Shown here: piece by piece, positions 27,294-35,509 of the stretch
How positions within the stretch are numbered: the first letter of the stretch is position 1
Layout: every line of letters starts with the position of its first letter
DNA from: Mesorhizobium onobrychidis
Lineage (GTDB): Bacteria; Pseudomonadota; Alphaproteobacteria; Rhizobiales; Rhizobiaceae
NCBI RefSeq assembly: GCF_024707545.1
Contig: NZ_CP062229.1
Coordinates: forward strand, 3,701,501 to 3,765,500
Length of the DNA: 64,000 bases
Reading direction: 5' to 3'
Notes under the pieces: generated by a model
What the model was told of the DNA's origin: nothing
What the model saw: the letters and a program-made list of their open reading frames with translations, nothing else
The model's database searches: none
Program-made: the position numbers and the translations under genes

Positions 27294-27375
27294 ATTCATC
27301 CCGCTCTAGCTCGATGATCGCAACCGGTTCCTCCGAACTCGTTCCGGAATTCCGGGACCGGTCGTCCTCCGCCTC

Positions 27376-28518
27376 CTATGCTGCCACAGGCGCCGCCAGG
27401 AGCTGTTCGACGAACCGGAATGCAGCCGGACGGTTCTCCTCCCAGGTCGCCAGGATCTGGTCTGGCGGCAGGATGAACCCGCCTTCTTCGAAGGTGCGCG
27501 GCCTGAGTTCGACCGTGAACGACGGTATGCCGTAGGTCCCGTAGGTCCAATCCGTTGTATCGCCCGCGGTTGGGTAGAGCTCGGAAGACTGCTGCGGGAC
27601 ATAGATCTTGCCATGCACCCCCTTAATCAGGGTTTGCATCTCCTGGGCCATCCCCACCATCTGCTCCCGATGCTGAACGTCCGGTATGGGCTTCTCCGTG
27701 TAGCCCCAGGGGTAGAGTATGAGCTGAGAGTAGCTGTGATAGGTGATCACGCCGGCGAAGCGTTCGCAGCCTATGAGATCGCGGACCGCCTGGGTCTCCG
27801 GCTCGGAGAAAGCGCGCGGGCCGACATAGGTCTCGTCGCTCGGCACGTGGCTGGAAGTGGGCACGTCAAGAATGCCCCACATGTAGCCATAGTTGCGGTT
27901 CGGGTCCACACCGAACGAGCCGTCGTCGTTCCTGCGGCGGTTCTTGCGCCAAAGCCGCTCTTGTGCCCGGCTGTGTTCATGGCCGTCCGGGTTGACCAGC
28001 GGGGCGACCCAGACTTCTCCGCTCGTAAGCCAACCTGCGATCGGCGCCTCGTCAGCCCGCTCGACGAGTTCCTTGGCGAGCAGGAAGGGCACTTCCACGG
28101 CGATCCACTCGCGCGCGTGGTGGCAGCCCATGAAGAGAACCTTGGGAACACCGCCGCGACGGTCCCCGATCCGCAAGGCAAGGATGGGCCGGCCCTCGAT
28201 ACTTCGGCCGATCTCGATCAATTGGGCGATGTCCGGCTTCGCTTCCGCAAGCTGCCGCAGCTCCTCCTCCAGGCTGGCTGCCGAATGATACTGCTCCGCC
28301 GCCTCGGCGCTGGCGAAGGTGGACAGGTGCCGCGCCACATCCTCGAGTTGCTCGACGAGGTAGCCCATGCTGGACAGGCGGTCCAGCTGAGCCTCGGTTG
28401 CACGAAGGATCAGGTGATCCGGCTTGACCTCCCAAACGTCGATGCCCAGCGGCACTCGAAGAACGTCCCCAAGCGGCTTCTGCAGTCCCGAAGACGTGAC
28501 CTTGGCGATCAGGTTCAT
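27376..28518 (-). CDS. M14 family zinc carboxypeptidase with N-terminal prodomain-like region
   Basis: A 380-residue metallocarboxypeptidase without signal peptide. Residues ~1-65 (LRVPLGIDVWEVKPDHLILR ... YLVEQLEDV) have the look of a carboxypeptidase activation domain. The catalytic domain has zinc ligands HHAREW (HxxE) and the later His in ITYHSYSQLILYPWGY, the substrate-binding NPDG/DPNRNYGY segments, and the catalytic Glu in FTVELRPR. GAAGGAG precedes the ATG; an upstream in-frame start at 28557 is less likely. It follows by 35 bp a small gene encoding a protein similar to its prodomain. Likely removes C-terminal residues from peptides; substrate unknown. Confidence 0.88.
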   Translation of the reverse strand: MNLIAKVTSSGLQKPLGDVLRVPLGIDVWEVKPDHLILRATEAQLDRLSSMGYLVEQLEDVARHLSTFASAEAAEQYHSAASLEEELRQLAEAKPDIAQLIEIGRSIEGRPILALRIGDRRGGVPKVLFMGCHHAREWIAVEVPFLLAKELVERADEAPIAGWLTSGEVWVAPLVNPDGHEHSRAQERLWRKNRRRNDDGSFGVDPNRNYGYMWGILDVPTSSHVPSDETYVGPRAFSEPETQAVRDLIGCERFAGVITYHSYSQLILYPWGYTEKPIPDVQHREQMVGMAQEMQTLIKGVHGKIYVPQQSSELYPTAGDTTDWTYGTYGIPSFTVELRPRTFEEGGFILPPDQILATWEENRPAAFRFVEQLLAAPVAA

Positions 28519-28553
28519 GCGACCATCTCCTTCCTTCGATAAAGCGAGCCTGA

Positions 28554-28817
28554 TCAAGGACCCTCGGATTGCCCGTCGAGGTGATCGGAGCTGGGTGCTC
28601 CACTTTCCAGGTCGGCGATCGTGCGGAGGCGCTCGACGCCAGCTATTCGTCGGCGCTCGAGCTCGGCAATCGTCTGCTCTGAGGCAACCGCCACGACGGC
28701 GTCAGCTTCCCGTTCCCAGACATCAAGGCTCAGTGGAACCTTCAGGAGATCGTCGACTTTGCGACCCGCAACTGGCGTGAGACGAACCAGCCAGCGGACC
28801 GTCGCGCCCTCCGCCAT
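28554..28817 (-). CDS. Small protein resembling the prodomain of the adjacent M14 peptidase
   Basis: An 87-residue protein with a strong ribosome binding site (GAGGAGCACCTGAT before ATG 28817). Its centre, DDLLKVPLSLDVWEREADAV then TIAELERRRIAGVERLRTI, aligns with the peptidase N-terminus GDVLRVPLGIDVWEVKPDHL and the following LDRLSSMGYLVEQLED. The position first in the operon suits an inhibitor or folding helper made before the enzyme. In animal carboxypeptidases the activation peptide inhibits the enzyme; a trans-acting version here is inference. Confidence 0.72.
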   Translation of the reverse strand: MAEGATVRWLVRLTPVAGRKVDDLLKVPLSLDVWEREADAVVAVASEQTIAELERRRIAGVERLRTIADLESGAPSSDHLDGQSEGP

Positions 28818-29043
28818 ATCAGGTGCTCCTCGGCATATTATGCAGCCTGTCTCGACTTTAGCCTCTCCCGAAGTGAGCTGCAACGCCGCCCCCGAAGCCG
28901 GTCAGCCCATGCCATGCTGTGCAGACCTCCACACGGAGCCGATCGGGGCGAGGCGGCGCGGGGAAGCTTGCCGATGCCCCACGGCGGGAGGGCACTGGCA
29001 TGAATGACGGGAAAGACGCTCGAAAGCCGCCGCTCGGTGGACC

Positions 29044-29457
29044 ATGATGAAAGTCCCAAAAGGGGGTCGACTCCTGCCCTTGCCCGCCGTGGCAGACAAT
29101 GACCGCTACTGTGATGGGTTTCGGATGCCGGCCATCCACGTGTTGGCCTGCGCCGGGGCCGGCGCCCGAAAGCCTCCAGGGAACGAACCCGCCGGATGGA
29201 GGCTCGGTTTCCGCCAGACGCTTGCGCTTTCGACGGCCTATCAGGCGGGCGTGGTGGCATGGGTTGCGTTCTGGGCGTTCTATGGCAGGGGCTTCACCGC
29301 CGAGAACGCAATGGCCATCACCACCTTTGGCGGCGCCTATATGCTTGTCGTTATCGTCGAGCCTCTGACCGACCTTGCGGTCCTGGCAATCGCCAAGGCA
29401 CTGCATTCGCTGAAGGGCAGCGGCCTGGTCGAGCGGCGGCTCTACAGCGCGGCTTAA
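29044..29457 (+). CDS. Hypothetical membrane protein
   Basis: A frame of up to 137 residues whose C-terminal ~85 residues look genuine: FRQTLALSTAYQAGVVAWVA and ITTFGGAYMLVVIVEPLTDL form two hydrophobic helices, and the end is LVERRLYSAA. The N-terminal part is less protein-like, and an internal Met at 29125 (MPAIHVLACAG) is an alternative start. No ribosome binding site stands out. No family recognised. Confidence 0.4.
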   Translation: MMKVPKGGRLLPLPAVADNDRYCDGFRMPAIHVLACAGAGARKPPGNEPAGWRLGFRQTLALSTAYQAGVVAWVAFWAFYGRGFTAENAMAITTFGGAYMLVVIVEPLTDLAVLAIAKALHSLKGSGLVERRLYSAA

Positions 29458-30026
29458 TCACCAAGGCAGCAAAAGGGTGGCGGACAGATCCTCATAGGCC
29501 CTGCCCGCCGCCTCTCATGTTTGAGAGATTTCAGCCTTTCGTGTCTTTGCAAAATGATCAAGTCCAACCGTGCCGACCAGCTTTGGCAGCTGCCATACAG
29601 CTGTGGCAGCGCATTCCGGCTTGATTGGTAGTAATGTCTACTTTTGGCGCAAAGCAGTCCACGCTATGCTGGACGCGAAGGTCGGCTTTTTAGCCCAATC
29701 ATCCCGAAAGCGGATCTTCCGCTTCCGGCCCAGAACGCGACGTTAGAGTATCTGCTCGGCAATGACGGCTTCTGGCGCACGTGGTCGGTTGGTGCGTTCA
29801 GCCTTCAGATTGCCCGATGTGGCTCGGAAAGGTCCCGCCGGGTGGGACGAAGGTCGTCGTCGCCGAAGTTCTGACCAACGACCGGACTGCACTACCTTTC
29901 CGGGCCTTCCGTGACAGTGTCTGAGCGAACCGAGGCTCTCGACAGCCACCTCGTGATCCTCCAATTTGGGGAAGCGTTACGCTCGCTCCATTCTGCTAAC
30001 GTGCGTTGACACTCGAGGAAAAAGCA
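29458..30026. other. Gene-free stretch holding the left 88-bp repeat
   Basis: No supportable gene. The only structure is the 88-bp repeat at 29645-29732 and a short sequence after it that may be decayed coding DNA. The O-methyltransferase ribosome binding site lies at the right end. Confidence 0.35.
29645..29732. repeat. 88-bp direct repeat, left copy
   Basis: Identical, base for base as read, to 34186-34273 and in the same orientation. Contains the inverted repeat AAGCGGA/TCCGCTT separated by 3 nt. The two copies bracket a 4.45-kb block of five genes. Confidence 0.9.
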
Positions 30027-31016
30027 ATGCCCAACCCGTCGCAACAGATCATGAGGCTAGGATTCGGGTTCGCCGTGTCACAGGCGCTGCGCGTCGTGAT
30101 CGAACTTGGTGTCCCCGATCTCCTGGCCGCCGGCGAGCAGTCGGTGGATGAACTGGCGGTTGCCACTCGGTCAGATGCTGACGCGCTTTATCGTGTCATT
30201 CGACTTCTCGCGGCTGAAGGTGTCTTCAGGGAAGTATTGCCCCGGCATTTCGAGTTGACCGAGGTTGGCGCAGTGCTGCGCTCCGATCGGCCGGGTCCCC
30301 GTGACTTCGTGCGTATGATCAACAGCGAGGCTTATCTTGCCTTCGAGCAACTCCTGTATTCTGTCCGCACAGGAATGCCAGCTTTCGACAAGGTGTTCGG
30401 GAGCCCAAGATTTGACTGGCTGTCGGAACACCCCGAGCAGGCTGCCGTGTTTCAGCGTGCCATGGTCGCCTTGAGCCAAGGCAGCAACGAGGCCGTTGCC
30501 GAAGCTTATGACTTCAGGCCGTTCACGCGGATCATCGACGTTGGCGGCGGACATGGTCAGCTTCTCTCGGCGATCCTGGCCCGCAACCCCCATTTGGGCG
30601 GCGTGCTTTTCGATCTGCCTTCGGGCGTCGCGGCGGCACATGAGGGTGCCGGAGGCGACCTGCCGCGCACCGAATTTATCGCCGGTGATTTCTTTGAGAG
30701 CCTTCCCAGTGGTGACGTCTACGTCATTAAGAAGGTCGTTCACGATTGGGACGATGGGCGTGCTGCGGCGATCCTGCGAAATTGCCGCAAGGCTATGCTG
30801 CCGAACGGGAGGGTGCTCGTGGCCGAGACGCTCGTGCCGCCTGGTGACGAACCGGACCTGATTAAAGAAATCGACGTGGTCATGCTCGCCGTCACCGGCG
30901 GCCTGGAGAGGACGGAGGCACAGTATGCCAGCCTGTTCGACGCCGCCGGGCTACGGCTTGAACAAGTGATTCAGACCCAAGGTCCCATTTCCATCCTTGA
31001 GGCGTCTCCGGCCTAA
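30027..31016 (+). CDS. SAM-dependent O-methyltransferase (dimerisation domain type)
   Basis: A 329-residue class I methyltransferase of the plant-COMT/hydroxyneurosporene type. The N-terminal winged-helix dimerisation domain (FAVSQALRVVIELGVPDLLA) is followed by the SAM-binding GxGxG (IIDVGGGHGQLLSAIL), LFDLPSGV, and catalytic-region VYVIKKVVHDWDDGRAAAIL with the conserved HDWDD. Such enzymes methylate hydroxyls of small aromatics or polyketides. AGGAAAAAGCA precedes the ATG; a TTG at 30006 is a weaker alternative. It lies inside the repeat-bracketed block; substrate unknown. Confidence 0.88.
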   Translation: MPNPSQQIMRLGFGFAVSQALRVVIELGVPDLLAAGEQSVDELAVATRSDADALYRVIRLLAAEGVFREVLPRHFELTEVGAVLRSDRPGPRDFVRMINSEAYLAFEQLLYSVRTGMPAFDKVFGSPRFDWLSEHPEQAAVFQRAMVALSQGSNEAVAEAYDFRPFTRIIDVGGGHGQLLSAILARNPHLGGVLFDLPSGVAAAHEGAGGDLPRTEFIAGDFFESLPSGDVYVIKKVVHDWDDGRAAAILRNCRKAMLPNGRVLVAETLVPPGDEPDLIKEIDVVMLAVTGGLERTEAQYASLFDAAGLRLEQVIQTQGPISILEASPA

Positions 31017-31447
31017 GACTGAATTGCGGTCGAGCATCCCTTTGGGAAAGGCGAAGTTGAGCCAAAGTCCGGACGTTCCAATTTCCTTTCGAGAAGGACT
31101 GTGTTGGGTCGACACCGGTCGGAACGCGAAGGGCGGCTCTGGAGAAGCGCCCGGAAGGTCGGCAATTGGCGCTCGTTGCTCGTTCCAATGATCGAGACGA
31201 ACGGCAGAAAATCCACACCCTTTGCGGAAGTTCGTTCGACCGCAGTCGAATTCACGCCCGTGACCGTTGACGACCTTCGATCGGGGTAATGCGAGTGGCA
31301 GCTGTCGCGGACAAACCGGTCGTCGCTCTATGAGCGCCGACCACCCTTACTCCCCTTGCTCGACCTCCCGCTTTGAGCCTTTCTTCGCCTTGAAGGCAAC
31401 TCGCTGGCGAGCACCGGCCGAACCCCATGTATCATGATCGCGCGCTT
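31017..31447. other. Gene-free stretch between convergent genes
   Basis: About 430 bp. Holds one member of a degenerate dispersed repeat (31161-31206) and a GC-rich inverted repeat just past the stop of the next gene (ATCGCGCG/CGCGCGAT, about 31437-31465) that could act as a terminator. Confidence 0.35.
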
Positions 31448-32098
31448 TTACGCGAGACGCGCGATGGCATCGGAGACCGGCATCTCTCCTTCGGTTAGCT
31501 CGATGATCGTCCTGGTAACGCCCGGCCGGTCTACGAGCTCGGCCAGAACGGCGGCAACGTCGTCCCGCGGCACCTCGCCGTAGGGAATGGCGAGGTCGGC
31601 GCGCACGCGTCCGCGGCCTGTCTCTTCGGTCAGCGTGCCGGGCCGCACTATGACGTAATCGAGGCCGCTGGCGACAAGATAAGCGTCCGCCAACTTCTTG
31701 ACCTTGATATAGTTCTCGAAGCCCTCTTTGCGCTCTTGGTCGCGCAGTGCGTCGGGGAAAACCGAGACCAGCAGGAATCGCTGGATTCCTGCGACCTTCG
31801 CGGCTTCCACCGCCTTTTCGAGCCCGGCCCCGTCGATGGCGTTGGTGACTTCCATCCCCGCGCCGCCGGCTCCGGCGCTGAAGACGGCAGTGCCACAGCC
31901 CTTCATCATGTCCGCCAAATCCTCGACGGACAGACTGATGAGATCGCCGTCAATCGGCGTGGCTCCGAGCGCGGTCAGTTCGTCACGCTGTTCAGGTTTG
32001 CGGTAAAGGGAGAGCGGCTCGTGACCACGCTCAGAAAGTTGCTGAGCAAGACGACGGCCCACTTTTCCGGCGCCGCCGACGATGAAGATTTTGGACAT
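31448..32098 (-). CDS. NAD(P)-binding (atypical SDR, NmrA-like) protein
   Basis: A 216-residue atypical short-chain dehydrogenase of the NAD(P)H-binding group (SDR_a5-like). The Rossmann motif is IVGGAGKVGRRLAQQL; downstream VFSAGAGG, LLVSVFPDALRD and YVIVRPGTLTEE match the family. No Tyr-Lys pair in the classical place, so it may be a regulator or reductase. I chose the second of two close ATGs because AAGGA has proper spacing to it. First in order after the VOC and SnoaL-like genes of a minus-strand unit. A split copy of its 3' end occurs at the IS630 site. Confidence 0.83.
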   Translation of the reverse strand: MSKIFIVGGAGKVGRRLAQQLSERGHEPLSLYRKPEQRDELTALGATPIDGDLISLSVEDLADMMKGCGTAVFSAGAGGAGMEVTNAIDGAGLEKAVEAAKVAGIQRFLLVSVFPDALRDQERKEGFENYIKVKKLADAYLVASGLDYVIVRPGTLTEETGRGRVRADLAIPYGEVPRDDVAAVLAELVDRPGVTRTIIELTEGEMPVSDAIARLA

Positions 32099-32199
32099 CG
32101 TCATGTTCCTTCTGTAACTACGCGGGAGTCTCGATGATCGAAACAGTGCGGCCGGCGCTGATGAGAACCGAAGCTCTCGTCGCATGCGCCGGCGTTCGA

Positions 32200-32580
32200 T
32201 CAGTTGCTATCGTGCGCGTGGTAGATCTTGTTGACCACCGTCCACTGACCGTCGACCTTCACCAGATTGAAAAAATCCGTGAAGCGAAACCCCGAGATAT
32301 TGTCTGTATCGACGCGGGCGTTCGCTACGGTACCAACGATATCGATGCGCACGATAGCGGCCTTCGCCTCCGGCGATGGCCGGAACGCGGTGTCGATCGT
32401 TTTGAAAAGCCCTTCGATTGGCCCCCCTTCCAGTTTGCTGTTCTCGATGCGGAACATAGTCGCATGTTCGCTGAAGGCCGGGCGCATGATCGAGCTGTCC
32501 GCTTTTGCTCCACCTTCGTTGTACTTGTTCAGCACTTCGACGATTGCCTCGTATTCCTGAACGTATGTCGGATTGGTCAT
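32200..32580 (-). CDS. SnoaL/NTF2-like (lumazine-binding-type) protein
   Basis: A 126-residue cone-shaped NTF2-like protein: helix YEAIVEVLNKYNEGGAKAD, then MRPAFSEHATMFRIENSKLE and the C-terminal strands DFFNLVKVDGQWTVVNKIYH. This is the putative lumazine-binding subgroup common as accessory proteins in oxidative or catabolic clusters. AAAGGA lies 9 nt before the ATG. It lies between the VOC and NAD(P)-binding genes on the minus strand. Enzymatic role unknown. Confidence 0.82.
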   Translation of the reverse strand: MTNPTYVQEYEAIVEVLNKYNEGGAKADSSIMRPAFSEHATMFRIENSKLEGGPIEGLFKTIDTAFRPSPEAKAAIVRIDIVGTVANARVDTDNISGFRFTDFFNLVKVDGQWTVVNKIYHAHDSN

Positions 32581-32676
32581 TCTGTTGTCCTTTCAGTTGA
32601 TTGAACGTGATATTGGTAAGGCTGGTGCTACACGTGACGAACTTGAATGGATGGCGCAACTCTCGGTCTCGCGGCT

Positions 32677-33105
32677 TCACTTCGCGAATAGTTGGCCGAT
32701 ATCCTTGAAAGCCTTCATCTCGATGGCGTTGCCAGCCGGATCGTTGAAGAACATCGTTGCCTGCTCGCCGAGCTGGCCTTTGAAGCGGATGTAGGGAGCG
32801 ATCACGAAGTTCATTCCAGCTTCCGTCAGACGATCAGCGGTCTTCTGCCATTCCTCCATCGAGAGAACGATTCCAAAATGACGGACCGGCACGCCGTGGC
32901 CATCGACGGCATTCGTCCGGGCTTTGCCGGTTTCTTCGGGCGCCAGGTGCGCGACGATCTGATGGCCGTGAAAGTCGAAATCGATCCAGTCGGGTGAGCT
33001 GCGGCCTTCCCCGCAACCAAGAAGATCTTTGTAGAAGCTGCGCGCGGCTTCGAGGTCGTCGACCGGAAAGGCGAGATGGAAGGGGCGGATGGTCTGGTCG
33101 GTCAT
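32677..33105 (-). CDS. VOC (glyoxalase/dioxygenase) superfamily protein
   Basis: A 142-residue protein with the paired beta-alpha-beta-beta-beta modules of the VOC fold: FHLAFPVDDLEAARSFYKDL at the start and VRHFGIVLSMEEWQKTADRL later, closing with FFNDPAGNAIEMKAF, which carries the usual metal-site Glu. His in HLAFPV and HFGIVL can complete the metal site. Probably a dioxygenase or glyoxalase-type enzyme. First gene of a minus-strand unit of three, divergent from a LysR gene 104 bp away. Confidence 0.85.
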   Translation of the reverse strand: MTDQTIRPFHLAFPVDDLEAARSFYKDLLGCGEGRSSPDWIDFDFHGHQIVAHLAPEETGKARTNAVDGHGVPVRHFGIVLSMEEWQKTADRLTEAGMNFVIAPYIRFKGQLGEQATMFFNDPAGNAIEMKAFKDIGQLFAK

Positions 33106-33209
33106 CGTTGAAACTCCATTCTGAGGATGACCGACAGATAGAGGATTCCGAGTAAAACAAAAAACTGTATATAATTGCCGTCAGCCCAACCAAAAGTTAT
33201 CAATGCTGC

Positions 33210-34085
33210 ATGATCACTGAACTGAGAACGCTGTCGGCGGTCGCCCGATATGGCACTTTCGCGGCTGCTGGCGCTCGGATTGGTCTGACGCAGGCCGCCG
33301 TTAGCGGGCAGATGAAGCGTCTCGAAGAAAAGCTCGGGGTGCGGCTCTTCGACCGGACCGGCCGCTCGGCCACCCTGAACCAGACTGGGCGCACTGTGTT
33401 GGCGCGAGCGCAGGAGGTTCTTGCTGGTGTTGAGACGCTGACCAAGCCCTTGGATTGGTCAGCCCGAACCGGGCGCCTCCGGATTGGTGCAATCTCGTCC
33501 GTGCAACCGACGATCCTTCGGCGCGCTTTGAAGGCTTTCCATCCCGCGTTCCCCGGTTTTTACATCGAGATCGTGCCGGGAACTTCACTAGAGCTGCTGG
33601 ATCGCCTGGACGCAGGCGGATTGGACGTTGCCGTCATTATCCGGCCAGGCTTCGGATTGCCGCCGACCGTACGGTGGGAGTCGTTGGTGCAGGAGCGTTT
33701 CGTCTTGGTGGCGCCGCCAGGAACTGACGACATGGATTGGAAAGCCGCGATGAAGAGACACGCCTTCCTGAGATACAACCGTCATTCGTTCGGCGGGCGG
33801 CTGGTAGAGCGTTTGATCGAACAACAAGGCGTTCTGGTCGACGAATGGGTCGAGATAGACGACATTCCTGCCCTGTTGAGCATGGTTGCCGACGGCATGG
33901 GCGTCGCAATCGTGCCGAGAGCGGAAGCCTACGCGGATCATTTCCGGGGCGTGCGCGTCATAGAGCTAGGCGAGGCGGAAACCTTCAGGGAGATCGGTAT
34001 TTTGACGCCGCCAACGTGTGATGAGCCAGCCGCTCGGTTCATATCCGAGTGCAGGCAGGCGATGTCTGCGGATAAGCACGAGTAG
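33210..34085 (+). CDS. LysR-type transcriptional regulator
   Basis: A 291-residue LTTR. The N-terminal winged HTH reads TLSAVARYGTFAAAGARIGL then TQAAVSGQMKRLEEKLGVRL, followed by a linker helix and the periplasmic-binding-like effector domain (RLRIGAISSVQPTILRRALK). Divergent from the VOC/SnoaL/NAD(P)-binding unit across 104 bp, the standard arrangement for control of the neighbour and itself. An imperfect ATAA...TTAT symmetry in the gap (about 33170-33199) may be its binding region. Effector unknown. Confidence 0.9.
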   Translation: MITELRTLSAVARYGTFAAAGARIGLTQAAVSGQMKRLEEKLGVRLFDRTGRSATLNQTGRTVLARAQEVLAGVETLTKPLDWSARTGRLRIGAISSVQPTILRRALKAFHPAFPGFYIEIVPGTSLELLDRLDAGGLDVAVIIRPGFGLPPTVRWESLVQERFVLVAPPGTDDMDWKAAMKRHAFLRYNRHSFGGRLVERLIEQQGVLVDEWVEIDDIPALLSMVADGMGVAIVPRAEAYADHFRGVRVIELGEAETFREIGILTPPTCDEPAARFISECRQAMSADKHE

Positions 34086-34185
34086 GTGGCGCTCGAGCCT
34101 CTGGACTTCGGCAGTGTTGAATCGAAAAGGTCAGCAAAAGGACTCGATCGAGGCTTCCATCTTGCCGGGCACAAATGACCGCAAA

Positions 34186-34273
34186 TGGCGCAAAGCAGTC
34201 CACGCTATGCTGGACGCGAAGGTCGGCTTTTTAGCCCAATCATCCCGAAAGCGGATCTTCCGCTTCCGGCCCA
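34186..34273. repeat. 88-bp direct repeat, right copy
   Basis: Identical to 29645-29732, same orientation. It lies 100 bp after the LysR stop codon. Immediately right of it (34301-34352) is a member of a degenerate dispersed repeat, and no gene is visible in 34086-34453. Confidence 0.9.
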
Positions 34274-34453
34274 ACTGCGGTCATTCGAGAACTGGCGGTG
34301 GATGACCGCTTTTGGCGCTGGTTGCTCGTTTCCAGTCGGCAATCGAACGGCACGAAATCACCCATTTCCGCTTTTTACAAACAGTACCAAGCGTCAGGAT
34401 TTCACCACTAGAGCGTCCTTTGGCTGAACGCTCTGTCGCGTTTACTTGACAAT

Positions 34454-35500
34454 TCATAATGCCGCGAGTTCTCGATTGGACATCGAGGCGGGATAAGCGG
34501 CTCGTATTGAAAGCTTGTTTTCGAGGGAGATGATCACGCTCTCGGCAAAATTTGTTTGGTACATTTCCGACATGCTCGAAAGCCCGCCAGGAGTGAACAC
34601 ATTGATCTCCAGGAGCTTGTCTCCGACAATATCGAGCCCAACGAGGAACATCCCGTCCTGAACGAGTTTCGGTCGCACCATCTCGGCGACGGAAAGCATG
34701 GTGTTCGTTACCTCCACCCTCTCGGCGGTGCCCGCGACGTGGATGTTGGAGCGAACCTCGCCCTTTGCAGGCACGCGGCGAAAGGCGGCATATTTGCCGT
34801 CGCGTTCCAGCGCCTTTCCATTCATCACGAAGAGACGGACATCGCCGGCCTTGGCTTCGGGCAGGTAGCCCTGCGCAATCAGATAGCCTTCCCCGCTGAC
34901 CGCTTCGAAGATCTGGTTGAGGTTGGCGTCCTTTGGCGAGTCGATCTTGAAGACGTTCCTGCCGCCGGATCCCTGCAGTGGCTTGACGATAGCGCCTTTG
35001 GGCTGCTGCTTGATGAAGGCGCGGATCTCTTCGATGCTCTTGGAAATCAGCGTGACCGGTCGCACGGCTTTGGGAAAGTCCTGGAAGTAGAGCTTGTTTT
35101 GGGCGAGGGCCAGCCCACCCGGATCGTTGACGACGAGCGCGCCGCGCTCGGCCGCAAGGCGCCCGAACATCGCGCCGACATTCACTGCCCACGGGCGATC
35201 GGCGGCGTCCAGCGAGGGGTCGTTCCGCAGAAAGATGATGTCGATCTCGCGAACGTCGATCGTCTTGATCTCGGTCCTGTCGCTCTGCAAATCCTTGTAC
35301 AGCGTCTCCGGCTTCTTGTAAGTCGAGCTCGGCAAAGTGATAGCGCGGACCATGAGGCTGTCGTCGGGACGCAGCACGAAATCGTCGGGCGTCAGATAGG
35401 AGATTTCGTGACCGCGGCTGAGCGCCCCCAGTGCGAGCAAGGTGGTTGTATAGTGAGGCGTTTCGCGTTCGATCGAATTGACGAAGAATGCAATGCGCAT
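34454..35500 (-). CDS. Glutathione-synthetase-like ATP-grasp ligase
   Basis: A 348-residue ATP-grasp enzyme similar to prokaryotic GshB. N-terminal Rossmann-like domain (MRIAFFVNSIERETPHYTTT), then DIIFLRNDPSLDAADRPW, a central ATP-grasp with GAIVKPLQGSGGRNVFKI and glycine-rich loop, and the metal/ATP end LVGLDIVGDKLLEINVFTPGG. Such ligases join an amino acid to a carboxylate via an acyl phosphate. A housekeeping gshB normally occurs elsewhere, and here the gene follows DUF1704 by 9 bp, so a special substrate is likely. I start at ATG 35500; a TTG one codon earlier is possible. Last gene of a three-gene operon. Confidence 0.88.
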   Translation of the reverse strand: MRIAFFVNSIERETPHYTTTLLALGALSRGHEISYLTPDDFVLRPDDSLMVRAITLPSSTYKKPETLYKDLQSDRTEIKTIDVREIDIIFLRNDPSLDAADRPWAVNVGAMFGRLAAERGALVVNDPGGLALAQNKLYFQDFPKAVRPVTLISKSIEEIRAFIKQQPKGAIVKPLQGSGGRNVFKIDSPKDANLNQIFEAVSGEGYLIAQGYLPEAKAGDVRLFVMNGKALERDGKYAAFRRVPAKGEVRSNIHVAGTAERVEVTNTMLSVAEMVRPKLVQDGMFLVGLDIVGDKLLEINVFTPGGLSSMSEMYQTNFAESVIISLENKLSIRAAYPASMSNRELAAL

Positions 35501-35509
35501 CAAGAGCCC

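Larger units (their letters stand above)
26255..27306 (+). mobile_element. IS630-family insertion sequence, complete (1052 bp)
   Basis: Bounded by 14-bp perfect terminal inverted repeats (GAGCGGGATGAATT at 26255-26268; its complement at 27293-27306) and flanked by TA on both sides (26253-26254, 27307-27308), the target duplication expected for IS630/Tc1-like elements. Carries orfA and orfB joined by a probable -1 frameshift. All parts look intact, so it may be active. Confidence 0.93.
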
